From the NCBI RefSeq assembly GCF_018131005.1, contig NZ_JAFCJK010000001.1:496001-560000 (forward strand): a stretch of DNA of 64,000 bases, read 5' to 3'. Each line of letters opens with the position of its first letter. Position 1 is the first letter of the stretch. Source of the stretch: Bradyrhizobium lablabi (GTDB lineage: Bacteria > Pseudomonadota > Alphaproteobacteria > Rhizobiales > Xanthobacteraceae). Below, one piece after another: positions 27,813 to 36,004 of this stretch. The position numbers and the translations under genes are program-made. A model generated the notes under the pieces. It was not told where the DNA came from. It searched no databases and was given only the letters and a program-made list of their open reading frames with translations.

Positions 27813-28565
27813 CTACGTCGTTAGCTTGAACGTTACGCCGCAAAGAAAAAATTCGTCCCCCACCACCGCGCAGCCCCTGGCTCTTGCCGCATTCAGCACC
27901 TTCGTCTTGTCGGCGACCTCAAACGTCAGCCCGCTCATGATCTCGCTGTCGCCCTTCACGAAGCGGAAGACACTGTTTGGCAGCCTCAACATCGCTTCGC
28001 CTTCGGCAGGCACGCCGATGATCCTGCCCCAATGCTCCGCCAGCGCCAGCGGATCTGGGCTCTTCATCTCGACCTCGGTCAGCGCCAGCGTCGTGTCCTT
28101 GCGGATCGATTTCTGCCAGTCCGGGCCGGCCGGCGGATACGGGCCCAAAATGTCGTCGCTGCCCTCGGTGTGGTTGAATTCGATGAAGGCGGCACGGCAG
28201 TCCCGCGGATGAAGCTGAACGCCGTGGTACGGCGTGTGCGTGATCACGTTCGCCGTGCGCACGCCCATGGCGTTGGCGCGCGCGCCGCGCGCGCCGGGAT
28301 CCTCACAGCAGAAAATCGCCATGTAGCCGCCGCGGCCGCCGGTCTTCTCGACGAAACGGCCGGCCGCAGTGCCCCGCTTGAACGGTGCGACCACCTCCAG
28401 AAGAATGGTATCGACCGGCAGCAGCGCGTTCTCGAGGCCGTACTTCGCTACGTTACCGTCCCGGTAACAGACGCTAAGGCCCATGATCGCAGAAATGTCC
28501 GAGATCACGGGCTCGAGCTGCGGCGCCACCAGACAGATCTGCCGCAGCCGCACATCATCGACCAT
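27813..28565 (-). CDS. VOC-superfamily (glyoxalase-like) protein
   Basis: The 250-residue product has two repeated beta-alpha-beta-beta-beta modules of the VOC fold: RQICLVAPQLEPVISDISAI begins the first and ALTEVEMKSPDPLALAEHWG the second. VOC proteins include dioxygenases, epimerases and isomerases that act through a metal held in the cup. Candidate metal ligands include the HPRDCRAAFIEFNH segment; I cannot fix the metal site. It starts three bases after the stop of the upstream hydratase gene, so the two are co-transcribed and probably act on the same CoA-ester pathway, for example as an epimerase. Confidence 0.75.
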   Translation of the reverse strand: MVDDVRLRQICLVAPQLEPVISDISAIMGLSVCYRDGNVAKYGLENALLPVDTILLEVVAPFKRGTAAGRFVEKTGGRGGYMAIFCCEDPGARGARANAMGVRTANVITHTPYHGVQLHPRDCRAAFIEFNHTEGSDDILGPYPPAGPDWQKSIRKDTTLALTEVEMKSPDPLALAEHWGRIIGVPAEGEAMLRLPNSVFRFVKGDSEIMSGLTFEVADKTKVLNAARARGCAVVGDEFFLCGVTFKLTT

Positions 28566-28568
28566 GGC

Positions 28569-29363
28569 CTACTGCCCCTGGAACACCGGCTTGCGCTTCT
28601 CGACGAAGGCCTTCGCGGCCTCCTTGTGGTCGGCGGTTTCGCCGGCGCGCGAGTGATGGATCGCCTCGGCGTCGAAGCAGGCTTCCAGCGTCATCGTCTC
28701 GGCATTGTTGATGTTGCGCTTGATATAGCCGAGTGCCACCGACGGACCCTGCGCCAGCGATCGCGCGAGCTCGCGCGCCTCCGCCTCGACCTCCGCATCG
28801 GGCACGACCCTGGTGACTATGCCGAGATGATAGGCCTCCTGCGCCGACAGCACCGGCGAGGTCAGATAGAGCTCGCGCGCCTTGGCGCTACCAAGCATCC
28901 GGGTGAGAAAATAGGTGCCGCCGTAATCGCCGGAAAACCCGACCTTGGCGAAGGCGGTGGTGATCTTGCAGGATGCGCTGGCAACGCGCAGATCGCAGGC
29001 GAGCGCGATCGACAGCCCGGCGCCGGCCGCGGCGCCGTCAAGTTGAGCAACGACGGGCTTCGGCATCAGGTGCAGGATGCGCGAGACCTCCATGCCGCGG
29101 CGCAAATTCGCCATCTTGGTCTCGAAGGGAAGCGGCGCGCGCCCTTCCGCCATCGACTTCACGTCGCCGCCGACGCAGAACGTGCCGCCGGCGCCCTTGA
29201 TCAGAACCGCGCGTACCTCGTGGTCCTCGGCCGCGCGACGCGCCGCCTCCACAAGGCCGCGCGTCATGTCGGGGTTGAGCGCATTGCGCCGCTCCGGACG
29301 GTTCATGGTGATGGTGAGCAGGCCCTGATCGAGGGACTGTAGGACCATTTGATTGTCGCTCAT
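28569..29363 (-). CDS. Enoyl-CoA hydratase/isomerase family protein
   Basis: A 264-residue crotonase-family protein with oxyanion-hole segments AVLIKGAGGTFCVGGDVKSM (about 52-71) and AQLDGAAAGAGLSIALACDL (about 100-119). The N-terminal TITMNRPERRNALNPDM is characteristic. From the ATG at 29363 the ribosome site is weak; upstream in-frame sequence to 29435 looks non-coding and merges with a dispersed repeat. It is the first gene of a two-gene unit with the VOC protein. Several crotonase activities are possible; hydration or isomerisation of an acyl-CoA is likeliest. Confidence 0.87.
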   Translation of the reverse strand: MSDNQMVLQSLDQGLLTITMNRPERRNALNPDMTRGLVEAARRAAEDHEVRAVLIKGAGGTFCVGGDVKSMAEGRAPLPFETKMANLRRGMEVSRILHLMPKPVVAQLDGAAAGAGLSIALACDLRVASASCKITTAFAKVGFSGDYGGTYFLTRMLGSAKARELYLTSPVLSAQEAYHLGIVTRVVPDAEVEAEARELARSLAQGPSVALGYIKRNINNAETMTLEACFDAEAIHHSRAGETADHKEAAKAFVEKRKPVFQGQ

Positions 29364-29450
29364 GGCTGATGCTTTCGTTGTTGTTGGTTTAATGGAGGCC
29401 GCTTCCGCGCCGTCATTGCCAGCGAAGCAAGGCAATCTCAGCGCGCGGAC

Positions 29451-29507
29451 AGATGGATTGCTTCGTCAATTCAGCGAAAAATTGCTTTGCAATTTTGTCG
29501 CGAGCTC
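29451..29507. repeat. Dispersed intergenic repeat, copy B
   Basis: This starts AGATGGATTGCTTCGTC and continues to GCAATTTTGTCGCGAGCTC, matching copy A at 21187-21244. It sits downstream of the substrate-binding-protein gene. Confidence 0.75.
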
Positions 29508-29529
29508 CCAGCAAAGTCGCCGATACCCG

Positions 29530-30738
29530 TCATTTCTTCACAAGCGGGCAGCGCGAGGATTCCAGTGACTGGAAGGCCTCGTTGCCCGGCACGGTCGCGA
29601 GCAGCTTGTAGTCGTCCCAACGGCCCTTGGATTCCGAGGGCTTCTTGACTTCGAACAGATACATGTCGTGCACCATGCGGCCGTCGTCGCGGATCCTGCC
29701 GTTCTTGGCGAACATGTCGTTGATCGGGGTCTCCTTCATCACCTTCATGACCGCGGCCGAGTCCGTGGTACCCGCGGCCTTCACGGCCTTCAGGTAGTGC
29801 AGCACGGAGGAATAGACGCCGGCCTGCGCCGAGGTGGGCACGCGCTTGGTGCGTTCCATGAAACGCTTGGTGAAGGCGCGGGTGTCGTCGTTGAGGTCCC
29901 AATAGAACGCTTCGGCGAGCAGCAATCCTTGTGCAGTATCGAGCCCGACGCTGTCGATGTCGGTAACGAAGGCGAGCAGCGGCGAGAGCTTCTGACCCCC
30001 GCTCTTGGTGAGGCCGAATTCCGCGGCCTGCTTGATCGCATTGATGGTATCGCCGCCGGCATTGGCGAGGCCGACCACCTTGGCCTTGGAGGCCTGCGCT
30101 TGCAGCAGGAAAGACGAGAAATCCGACGTGTTGAGCGGATGCCGCACGCTGCCGAGCACCTTGCCGCCGGACTTCAGCACCACGCTCGTGGTGTCCTTTT
30201 CGAGATCCTGGCCGAAGGCGTAGTCCGCGGTCAGGAAGAACCAGGTGTCGAGGCCGGACTTCACCGCGGCAAGCCCGGTGACGTTGGCCTGCGCGAAGGT
30301 GTCGAACACATAATGCACGGTGTAGGGACCGCAGGCCTCGTTGGTGAGGCGGATCGAGCCCGGACCGTTGAAGATGATGATCTTGCTGCGCGCCTTGGCG
30401 ATCTCGCCGGCGGCGAGCGCGGTTGCGGAGGCCGCGACGTCGAAGATCATCTCGACGCCCTGGTTGTCGAGCATGTCGCGCGCGATATTGGCGGCCAGGT
30501 CGGCCTTGTTGAGATGGTCGGCCACCACGATCTCGACCTTGCGCCCGAGCACTTCACCGCCGAAGTCCTCCACCGCCATCTTCGCGGCGGTTTCGCTGCC
30601 GGGACCGGTGATGTCGGCATAGAGGCTCGACATGTCGAGGATGCCGCCGAGCTTCAGCGGCGGCTTGCCCTGCGCCAGCGCCGCATTCGCCGACATCGCA
30701 AGCGCGCACGCGAACACGCCGGCCAAAACCCGATTCAT
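29530..30738 (-). CDS. Branched-chain amino-acid-type ABC transporter substrate-binding protein
   Basis: The 402-residue product has a signal peptide (ending in AALAQ) and the type I periplasmic binding-protein fold: PPLKLGGILDMSSLYADITG opens the first lobe and VEIVVADHLNKADLAANIAR follows. It belongs to the LivJ/Leu-Ile-Val-binding group, which in Rhizobiales often binds aromatic acids, amides or other carboxylates rather than amino acids. No permease or ATPase genes for the transporter lie nearby. Next to acyl-CoA catabolism genes, it probably captures the acid that the pathway degrades, with a shared or distant membrane part. Confidence 0.88.
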   Translation of the reverse strand: MNRVLAGVFACALAMSANAALAQGKPPLKLGGILDMSSLYADITGPGSETAAKMAVEDFGGEVLGRKVEIVVADHLNKADLAANIARDMLDNQGVEMIFDVAASATALAAGEIAKARSKIIIFNGPGSIRLTNEACGPYTVHYVFDTFAQANVTGLAAVKSGLDTWFFLTADYAFGQDLEKDTTSVVLKSGGKVLGSVRHPLNTSDFSSFLLQAQASKAKVVGLANAGGDTINAIKQAAEFGLTKSGGQKLSPLLAFVTDIDSVGLDTAQGLLLAEAFYWDLNDDTRAFTKRFMERTKRVPTSAQAGVYSSVLHYLKAVKAAGTTDSAAVMKVMKETPINDMFAKNGRIRDDGRMVHDMYLFEVKKPSESKGRWDDYKLLATVPGNEAFQSLESSRCPLVKK

Positions 30739-30900
30739 CCAAGCCTCCCTTGAAGCACGCGCCGCATTTCCACTGCGGCTGGTCCGTTTATGAAGGGCGG
30801 ATCATGCCGCATGCCATCCATCGCAGCAAGCCGCTGCAATGCAGCGCCGCCGTGCAGTTTTCCGTTCAACGGAATGGCTGGAATGTGTCAGCATGAGCGA

Positions 30901-31680
30901 ATGCAGCCTTCACGCATTCCAGCAGACATCGTTTGCAGCGTGCTGATCGCGTCAGTGATCGTCTTCGCTGCCGGTGACGGACACGCAGCCGGATGCGATT
31001 TCGAAATTCAGGGCGAAGGCCGCGTCGCTGCGATCGTCGATGCGCGCAGCTTCCGCCTGAACGACGGGCGCGAGATCAAGCTCGCCGGCATCGAGGTGCC
31101 AGACACGGCGAAGGCCACCGCAGTACTTTCGGCCCTCTTGGTCGGGCGCGGCGTGACGCTGCGCGGCGATGACGACATGCCGGATCGCTACGGCCGCCAG
31201 CCGGCCTATGCCGTTCTCACGGACAGCGGAACACAGGTACAGGGCGAACTGCTGCGCCAGGGGCTCGCGCTGGTGTCATCCGAGGTCGCCGACAGGGACT
31301 GTGCCGCAACCCTGATGGCGGCGGAGGGCGAGGCGCGGCGGGCGAAATTGGGAACCTGGGTCGATCCCACGGCCATAAAAAACGCGGAAAGTCCGGGCGA
31401 TATTTTGGCCGGGATCGGGCGCTTTATGGTGGTCGAGGGCAGGGTGTTGTCCGTGCGGCAGGCAGGGGCTACGACCTATGTGAATTTCGGCCGAAACTGG
31501 ACACGGGACTTTGCAGTAACCATTTCAAGGCGCATAGTTCCAGCGTTCGAGGCGGCTGGACTTGCGCCTAAGTCCCTCGAAAATCGAAGGATTCGTGTCC
31601 GCGGCTGGGTGGAAGCACGAAGTGGCCCACGAATTGAGTTGCTCCGGGTTGAGCAGGTTGAAGTGCTGGGCGGGGACTAG
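30901..31680 (+). CDS. Exported SNase-like (thermonuclease-fold) protein with substituted active site
   Basis: From the ATG at 30901 the 259-residue product has a signal peptide (VLIASVIVFAAGDGHAAG) and a staphylococcal-nuclease fold: RVAAIVDARSFRLNDGREIK, LAGIEVPD and DRYGRQPAYAVL. Compared with active nucleases (DGDT...R..L.GID.PE...DRYGR), several catalytic positions differ: DGDT is DARS, the first Arg is Lys, and the D-x-P-E positions read E-V-P-D. Only the DRYGR arginine is kept. It is therefore probably a binding protein rather than a nuclease. The C-terminal third (from about 170) is a beta-rich extension. It precedes the M48 protease gene by 49 bases. Confidence 0.8.
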   Translation: MQPSRIPADIVCSVLIASVIVFAAGDGHAAGCDFEIQGEGRVAAIVDARSFRLNDGREIKLAGIEVPDTAKATAVLSALLVGRGVTLRGDDDMPDRYGRQPAYAVLTDSGTQVQGELLRQGLALVSSEVADRDCAATLMAAEGEARRAKLGTWVDPTAIKNAESPGDILAGIGRFMVVEGRVLSVRQAGATTYVNFGRNWTRDFAVTISRRIVPAFEAAGLAPKSLENRRIRVRGWVEARSGPRIELLRVEQVEVLGGD

Positions 31681-31729
31681 GACGGGTTCGAACTGGGGCC
31701 CTACTGATTCGCTCGACAAGTTGTGAGTT

Positions 31730-33229
31730 GTGAACGTGATTGAGCGTGCAAGACGGCGCGAGAAAATAACGGGCCGCCGCCTTTTGGCTGCGTCGGCATT
31801 TTTGTGCGCTGCGCTCACCCTGTCGGCTTGCGGGAACTTCGGGAAGCTCGAGACCGCCTCCCCCGCCGCAACGCCGCCGCCGGTGAAGCCGAATCGCGTG
31901 GTGACACAGACGCCGGCCACGGAGCGGGAGCATGAGCGTATCCTCGCCTCTTATGGCGGCGCCTATGACGACCCGAAGCTGGAAGCCTTGATCAGCAAGA
32001 CCGTCGACCGGCTGGTTGCCGCCTCCGACCGTCCCGATCAGGCCTACAAGGTCACGATCCTCAACTCCGGCGCGGTCAACGCCTTCGCGCTGCCGACCGG
32101 CCAGCTCTATGTCACGCGCGGCCTGATCGCACTCGCCAGCGACACCTCCGAATTGTCCTCGGTTTTGAGCCACGAGATGGCGCATGTCCTTGCCAAGCAC
32201 GCCTCGATCCGCGAGGACCAGGCACGGCAGGCGGCGGTGGTGACACGCGTCGTCACCGACATGGGCAATGATCCCGATCTCACCGCGCTCGCGCTCGCAA
32301 AGACCAAACTGACGATGGCGAGCTTCTCGCGGCAGCAGGAGTTCGAGGCCGACGGCATCGGCGTCGGGCTTGCCGCGCGCGCGCGTTTCGACCCCTTCGG
32401 CGCGGCGCGCTTCCTGACCGCGATGGAGCGCAACGCGGCGCTCAAGGCCGGCAAGACCCCGCTCGACCCGCGCGCGCAGGATTTCCTGTCGTCGCATCCG
32501 GCAACTCCCGAGCGCATCGCCAATGCGCAGGCGACCGCCCGGCAATACTCATCGCCCGAGAGCAACGAGCGCGACCGCGAGACCTATCTCGCCGCGATCG
32601 ACAACATCGTCTACGGCGAGGACCCCAGTGAAGGGTTTGTCCGCGGCCGGCGCTTCCTGCATCCCAAGCTCGGATTCACCTTCGCGGCGCCCGAGACCTT
32701 CACGCTCGACAACACCGCGCAGGCGGTGATCGGCGTGCGCGAGGGCGGCACCCAGGCGATGCGCTTCGATGTGGTGCGGGTGCCCGCCGAGCAGTCGCTG
32801 GGCGACTACCTCAACTCCGGATGGATGGAAGGCGTCGAGAAAGCCTCGACCGAAGACCTCACCGTCAACGGTTTCCCGGCGGCCTCGGCCTCCGCGACTG
32901 GCGATCAGTGGCAGTTCAAGATTTACGCGCTGCGCTTCGGCAGCGATGTCTACCGCTTCATCTTCGCGGCGAAGCAGAGGACCACCGAGAGCGACCGCAA
33001 CGCGCGCGAGACGGTCAACTCGTTCCGCCGCCTGACGCTCGATGAGATCCAGGCGGCGCGTCCGCTGCGCATCAAGATCATCAACGTTCAGCCCGGCGAT
33101 ACCGTGGAATCGCTGTCGCATCGCATGGCCGGGGTCGACCACCCGATGGAACGCTTCCGCATGCTCAATGGGCTCGATGCCCATGCCCAGGTCAGGCCGC
33201 GCGACCGCGTCAAGATCCTGGTCGATTGA
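31730..33229 (+). CDS. M48-family zinc metalloprotease, lipoprotein
   Basis: The 499-residue product begins with a lipoprotein signal (ALTLSACG, lipidation Cys at about 35), so it should be anchored to a membrane facing the periplasm. The zinc motif HEMAHV (HExxH) with downstream QQEFEADGIGV supplies the third ligand, as in BepA/M48 proteases that handle outer-membrane proteins. The C-terminal part ends with a LysM-like segment (INVQPGDTVESLSHRMAG), a probable peptidoglycan contact. The GTG at 31730 is used as start; the next GTG, two codons on, is also possible. Likely envelope quality control. Confidence 0.88.
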   Translation: MNVIERARRREKITGRRLLAASAFLCAALTLSACGNFGKLETASPAATPPPVKPNRVVTQTPATEREHERILASYGGAYDDPKLEALISKTVDRLVAASDRPDQAYKVTILNSGAVNAFALPTGQLYVTRGLIALASDTSELSSVLSHEMAHVLAKHASIREDQARQAAVVTRVVTDMGNDPDLTALALAKTKLTMASFSRQQEFEADGIGVGLAARARFDPFGAARFLTAMERNAALKAGKTPLDPRAQDFLSSHPATPERIANAQATARQYSSPESNERDRETYLAAIDNIVYGEDPSEGFVRGRRFLHPKLGFTFAAPETFTLDNTAQAVIGVREGGTQAMRFDVVRVPAEQSLGDYLNSGWMEGVEKASTEDLTVNGFPAASASATGDQWQFKIYALRFGSDVYRFIFAAKQRTTESDRNARETVNSFRRLTLDEIQAARPLRIKIINVQPGDTVESLSHRMAGVDHPMERFRMLNGLDAHAQVRPRDRVKILVD

Positions 33230-33338
33230 GACGCCTCAGAGCATTATCGGTTCTGAGGGAATCGGAACCGAAGCTCCAGGTTCTTGTTGACGTATTTTCG
33301 TCACGCTAACCGATGCGCGCCGTTGGCCGGATGCAAGG

Positions 33339-34652
33339 TCAGCCCTGCGCCTCACGCAGTCCACTCAGCCACAGCGCGAGCAGCGTCCATACCGCGCCTG
33401 ACAACAGGTACGCGCCCGCCGATATCAACCCGAAATGGGTCGCGAGCAACAGCGCGGCGAGCGGCGCGAAGCCGGCGCCGAACAGCCATGCGAAATCCGA
33501 CGTCAGCGCAGAGGCCGTATAGCGATAGGTCCGTGCGAAGCTCGAGGCGATCGCGCCGGACGACTGGCCGAAGGAGAGCCCGAGCAGGATGAAGCCCAGC
33601 ACCATGTAGACGGCCTGGCCGGCCTCGCCGGCATCGAGCAGTTGCGGCGCAAAGCCGCTATAGACGGCGATCGCGATCGCCGAGCCTATCAGCAGCGGCT
33701 TGCGCCCGACACGATCGGCGATCATGCCCGAGGCGACGATCGCAGCGACGCCGACCATCGCGCCGACCATCTCGATGACGAGGAAGCTCACCGGGCTTTC
33801 GCGGGTGAACAGGAACACCCAGGACAGCGGAAACACCGTGACCATGTGGAACAGCGCGAAACTCGCCAGCGGCGCAAACGCGCCGAGAAGGATGTTGCGT
33901 CCCTCATGCGCGACCGTCTCGGCAACCCCTACCGGCTGCAGGTCGCGACTCTCGAACAGATCGGAATATTCCGGGGTCGCGACCATGCGCAGCCGCGCGA
34001 ACAGCGCCACGACGTTGATGGCGAAGGCGACGAAGAACGGGTAGCGCCAGCCCCAGTCGAAGAAGTCCTCCGCCGAGAGATTGCCGGCGAAAAACGCGAA
34101 CAGTGCGCTGGCGAGGACGAGCCCGAGCGGCGCACCAAGCTGCGGCACCATCGCGTACCAGCCACGATGGTGCGCCGGCGCGTTGAGCGCGAGCAGCGAG
34201 GCGAGCCCGTCCCATGCGCCGCCCCAGGCGATGCCTTGCGAGGCGCGGGCGGCGGCAAGCAGCCAGATCGCCGCCACGCCGATCGTGTTGTAGCCGGGCA
34301 GGAAGGCGATCGCGACCGTGGCGGTGCCGAGCAGAAACAACGCGATGATCAGCTTGGCGCCCTTGCCGTGGCGGCAGTCGACCGCCGTGAAGATGATCGT
34401 GCCGAGCGGGCGCGCCACGAAGGCGAGCGCGAAGATCGCGAAGGAATAGAGCGTCCCGGTCAATTCATTGACGAACGGAAACACCAAACGCGGGAACACG
34501 ATCACCGAGGCGATCGCATAAACGAAGAAGTCGAAGAACTCGGACGTGCGTCCGATGACGACGCCGATCGCGATCTCGCCGGGCTTCGCCTGCCCGTGTG
34601 CAGCCGGAATCGGGTTGCCGTGAGCTGTTGCAGGGGCTTGTGCCATCGCCAT
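33339..34652 (-). CDS. MHS-family (MFS) metabolite:H+ symporter
   Basis: The 437-residue product has about 12 hydrophobic segments. The first helix region IGVVIGRTSEFFDFFVYAIASVIVF and RPLGTIIF are typical of metabolite:H+ symporters such as ShiA/KgtP-type carriers, and DRVGRKPLLI is the MFS loop motif. Substrates of this family are usually dicarboxylates, shikimate-like acids or betaines; I cannot tell which. The Met at 34652 (alternative 34646) is used because the sequence before it is not membrane-protein-like. It is divergent from cyoA across a palindrome-bearing spacer. Confidence 0.85.
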   Translation of the reverse strand: MAMAQAPATAHGNPIPAAHGQAKPGEIAIGVVIGRTSEFFDFFVYAIASVIVFPRLVFPFVNELTGTLYSFAIFALAFVARPLGTIIFTAVDCRHGKGAKLIIALFLLGTATVAIAFLPGYNTIGVAAIWLLAAARASQGIAWGGAWDGLASLLALNAPAHHRGWYAMVPQLGAPLGLVLASALFAFFAGNLSAEDFFDWGWRYPFFVAFAINVVALFARLRMVATPEYSDLFESRDLQPVGVAETVAHEGRNILLGAFAPLASFALFHMVTVFPLSWVFLFTRESPVSFLVIEMVGAMVGVAAIVASGMIADRVGRKPLLIGSAIAIAVYSGFAPQLLDAGEAGQAVYMVLGFILLGLSFGQSSGAIASSFARTYRYTASALTSDFAWLFGAGFAPLAALLLATHFGLISAGAYLLSGAVWTLLALWLSGLREAQG

Positions 34653-34743
34653 CGCGCCGTGATTCGTCGTTGAACATGCGGGCCCGAAGCGGCTCGCGCC
34701 GCACCGTCCCGTTGACTGTTTGAGCCTCCTATGCCGCAACGCA

Positions 34744-34766
34744 ACATTGGACAAATTGTCCAATGT
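34744..34766. promoter_or_regulatory. Perfect 23-bp palindrome between the MHS transporter and cyoA
   Basis: Half-site ACATTGGACA, a three-base centre (AAT), then the exact inverse TGTCCAATGT. It is 62 bases before the cyoA start and 92 before the transporter start, so one regulator could control both directions. A perfect 10-bp inverted repeat at this place is very unlikely by chance. The regulator is not identified. Confidence 0.7.
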
Positions 34767-34827
34767 CCCCCCTGCTGCATCGCAGCTACCCCTTGGCGAA
34801 CCTACGAAAATTCCAACGAGGTCAGTC

Positions 34828-35994
34828 GTGCGCGCCTTGAAATTGTTGGCATTATTGCCGTTAGCGGCCGCTTTGGGCGGGTGCGACTACGTCGTTCTCG
34901 CCCCGGCCGGCGACATCGCCGCGCAGCAGCGCGATCTTGTCGTCATCTCGACCGTCCTGATGCTGCTGATCGTCGTGCCGGTCATGGCGCTGACTGCGTT
35001 GTTCGCCTGGCGCTACCGGCAGTCCAACACCTCGGCGACCTACCAGCCGGATTGGGACCACTCCACGCAGCTCGAACTGGTGATCTGGTCTGCGCCGCTC
35101 CTCATCATCATCTGCCTCGGCGCGCTGACCTGGATGGGCACCCATCTGCTCGATCCCTACCGCTCGCTCGGCCGCATCGCAACCGACCGGCCGATCGAGC
35201 CCAGCGTTGCGCCGCTCAACGTCGAGGTGGTCGCCCTCGACTGGAAGTGGCTGTTCATCTACCCCGACTACGGCGTCGCTACCGTCAACGAGTTCGCCGC
35301 TCCGGTTGATCGCCCGATCCGCTTCCGCATCACGGCCTCTTCCGTGATGAACTCGTTCTACATCCCGGCGCTCGCGGGCCAGATCTATGCCATGCCGGGC
35401 ATGGAGACCAAGCTGCACGCGGTCGCCAACAAGGTCGGCACCTTCAAGGGCTTCTCCGCCAATTACAGCGGCGCAGGCTTCTCCGGGATGCATTTCGCCT
35501 TCAAGAGCCTCTCGCCATCCGACTTTGACGGCTGGATCGCCGCAAACAAGGTCGAAGGGCACATGCTCGGACGCAGCGACTATCTGCAGCTCGAGCGCCC
35601 CAGCAGCAATGAACCGGTGCGCCACTACGCTTCCGTCGATCGCGACCTCTACAAGGCGATCGTCAACATGTGCGTCGAGCCGGGAAAGATGTGCATGAGC
35701 GAGATGATGGCGATCGATGCCAAGGGCGGGCTCGGCCGCGAAGGGCTGAACAACACGCTGCCGCTGACATACGACAAATATGCCCGCCGCGGCGCGCCGT
35801 TCGGCCCCGAGCCGACCGTCCTTGCCGGCATCTGCTCGATCGACGAGCTGAAGGACCAACCGTCGCACGAAGTCACGGCTCCCGCCGACATGACGCCGTT
35901 GCGCGGCGTCGGGCTGAAGCGCCCGCCGTTCTCGCCGGCCAATCCGTCATCGACGTCTTTCCTGCTCGGACTCCGTCCAAAGTCAGAATCCTAA
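34828..35994 (+). CDS. cyoA: Cytochrome bo3 ubiquinol oxidase subunit II
   Basis: From the GTG at 34828 (CGAGG upstream) the product is 388 residues with a lipoprotein signal (AAALGGCD) and two following membrane helices (about 30-55 and 75-97). The cupredoxin domain begins with [16 protein letters not shown]. The Cys ligands of the CuA site of cytochrome c oxidases are absent, which marks it as a quinol oxidase subunit. The enzyme oxidises ubiquinol and reduces O2 while pumping protons. The long C-terminal tail is longer than in E. coli CyoA. First gene of cyoABCD. Confidence 0.95.
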   Translation: MRALKLLALLPLAAALGGCDYVVLAPAGDIAAQQRDLVVISTVLMLLIVVPVMALTALFAWRYRQSNTSATYQPDWDHSTQLELVIWSAPLLIIICLGALTWMGTHLLDPYRSLGRIATDRPIEPSVAPLNVEVVALDWKWLFIYPDYGVATVNEFAAPVDRPIRFRITASSVMNSFYIPALAGQIYAMPGMETKLHAVANKVGTFKGFSANYSGAGFSGMHFAFKSLSPSDFDGWIAANKVEGHMLGRSDYLQLERPSSNEPVRHYASVDRDLYKAIVNMCVEPGKMCMSEMMAIDAKGGLGREGLNNTLPLTYDKYARRGAPFGPEPTVLAGICSIDELKDQPSHEVTAPADMTPLRGVGLKRPPFSPANPSSTSFLLGLRPKSES

Positions 35995-36004
35995 AGAGGG
36001 CCGC

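Noticed and set aside
29441..29529. Extension of the 28569-29363 hydratase gene upstream to 29435
   Set aside because: The extra N-terminal residues come from a dispersed repeat and are not conserved-looking; the ATG at 29363 fits the family.
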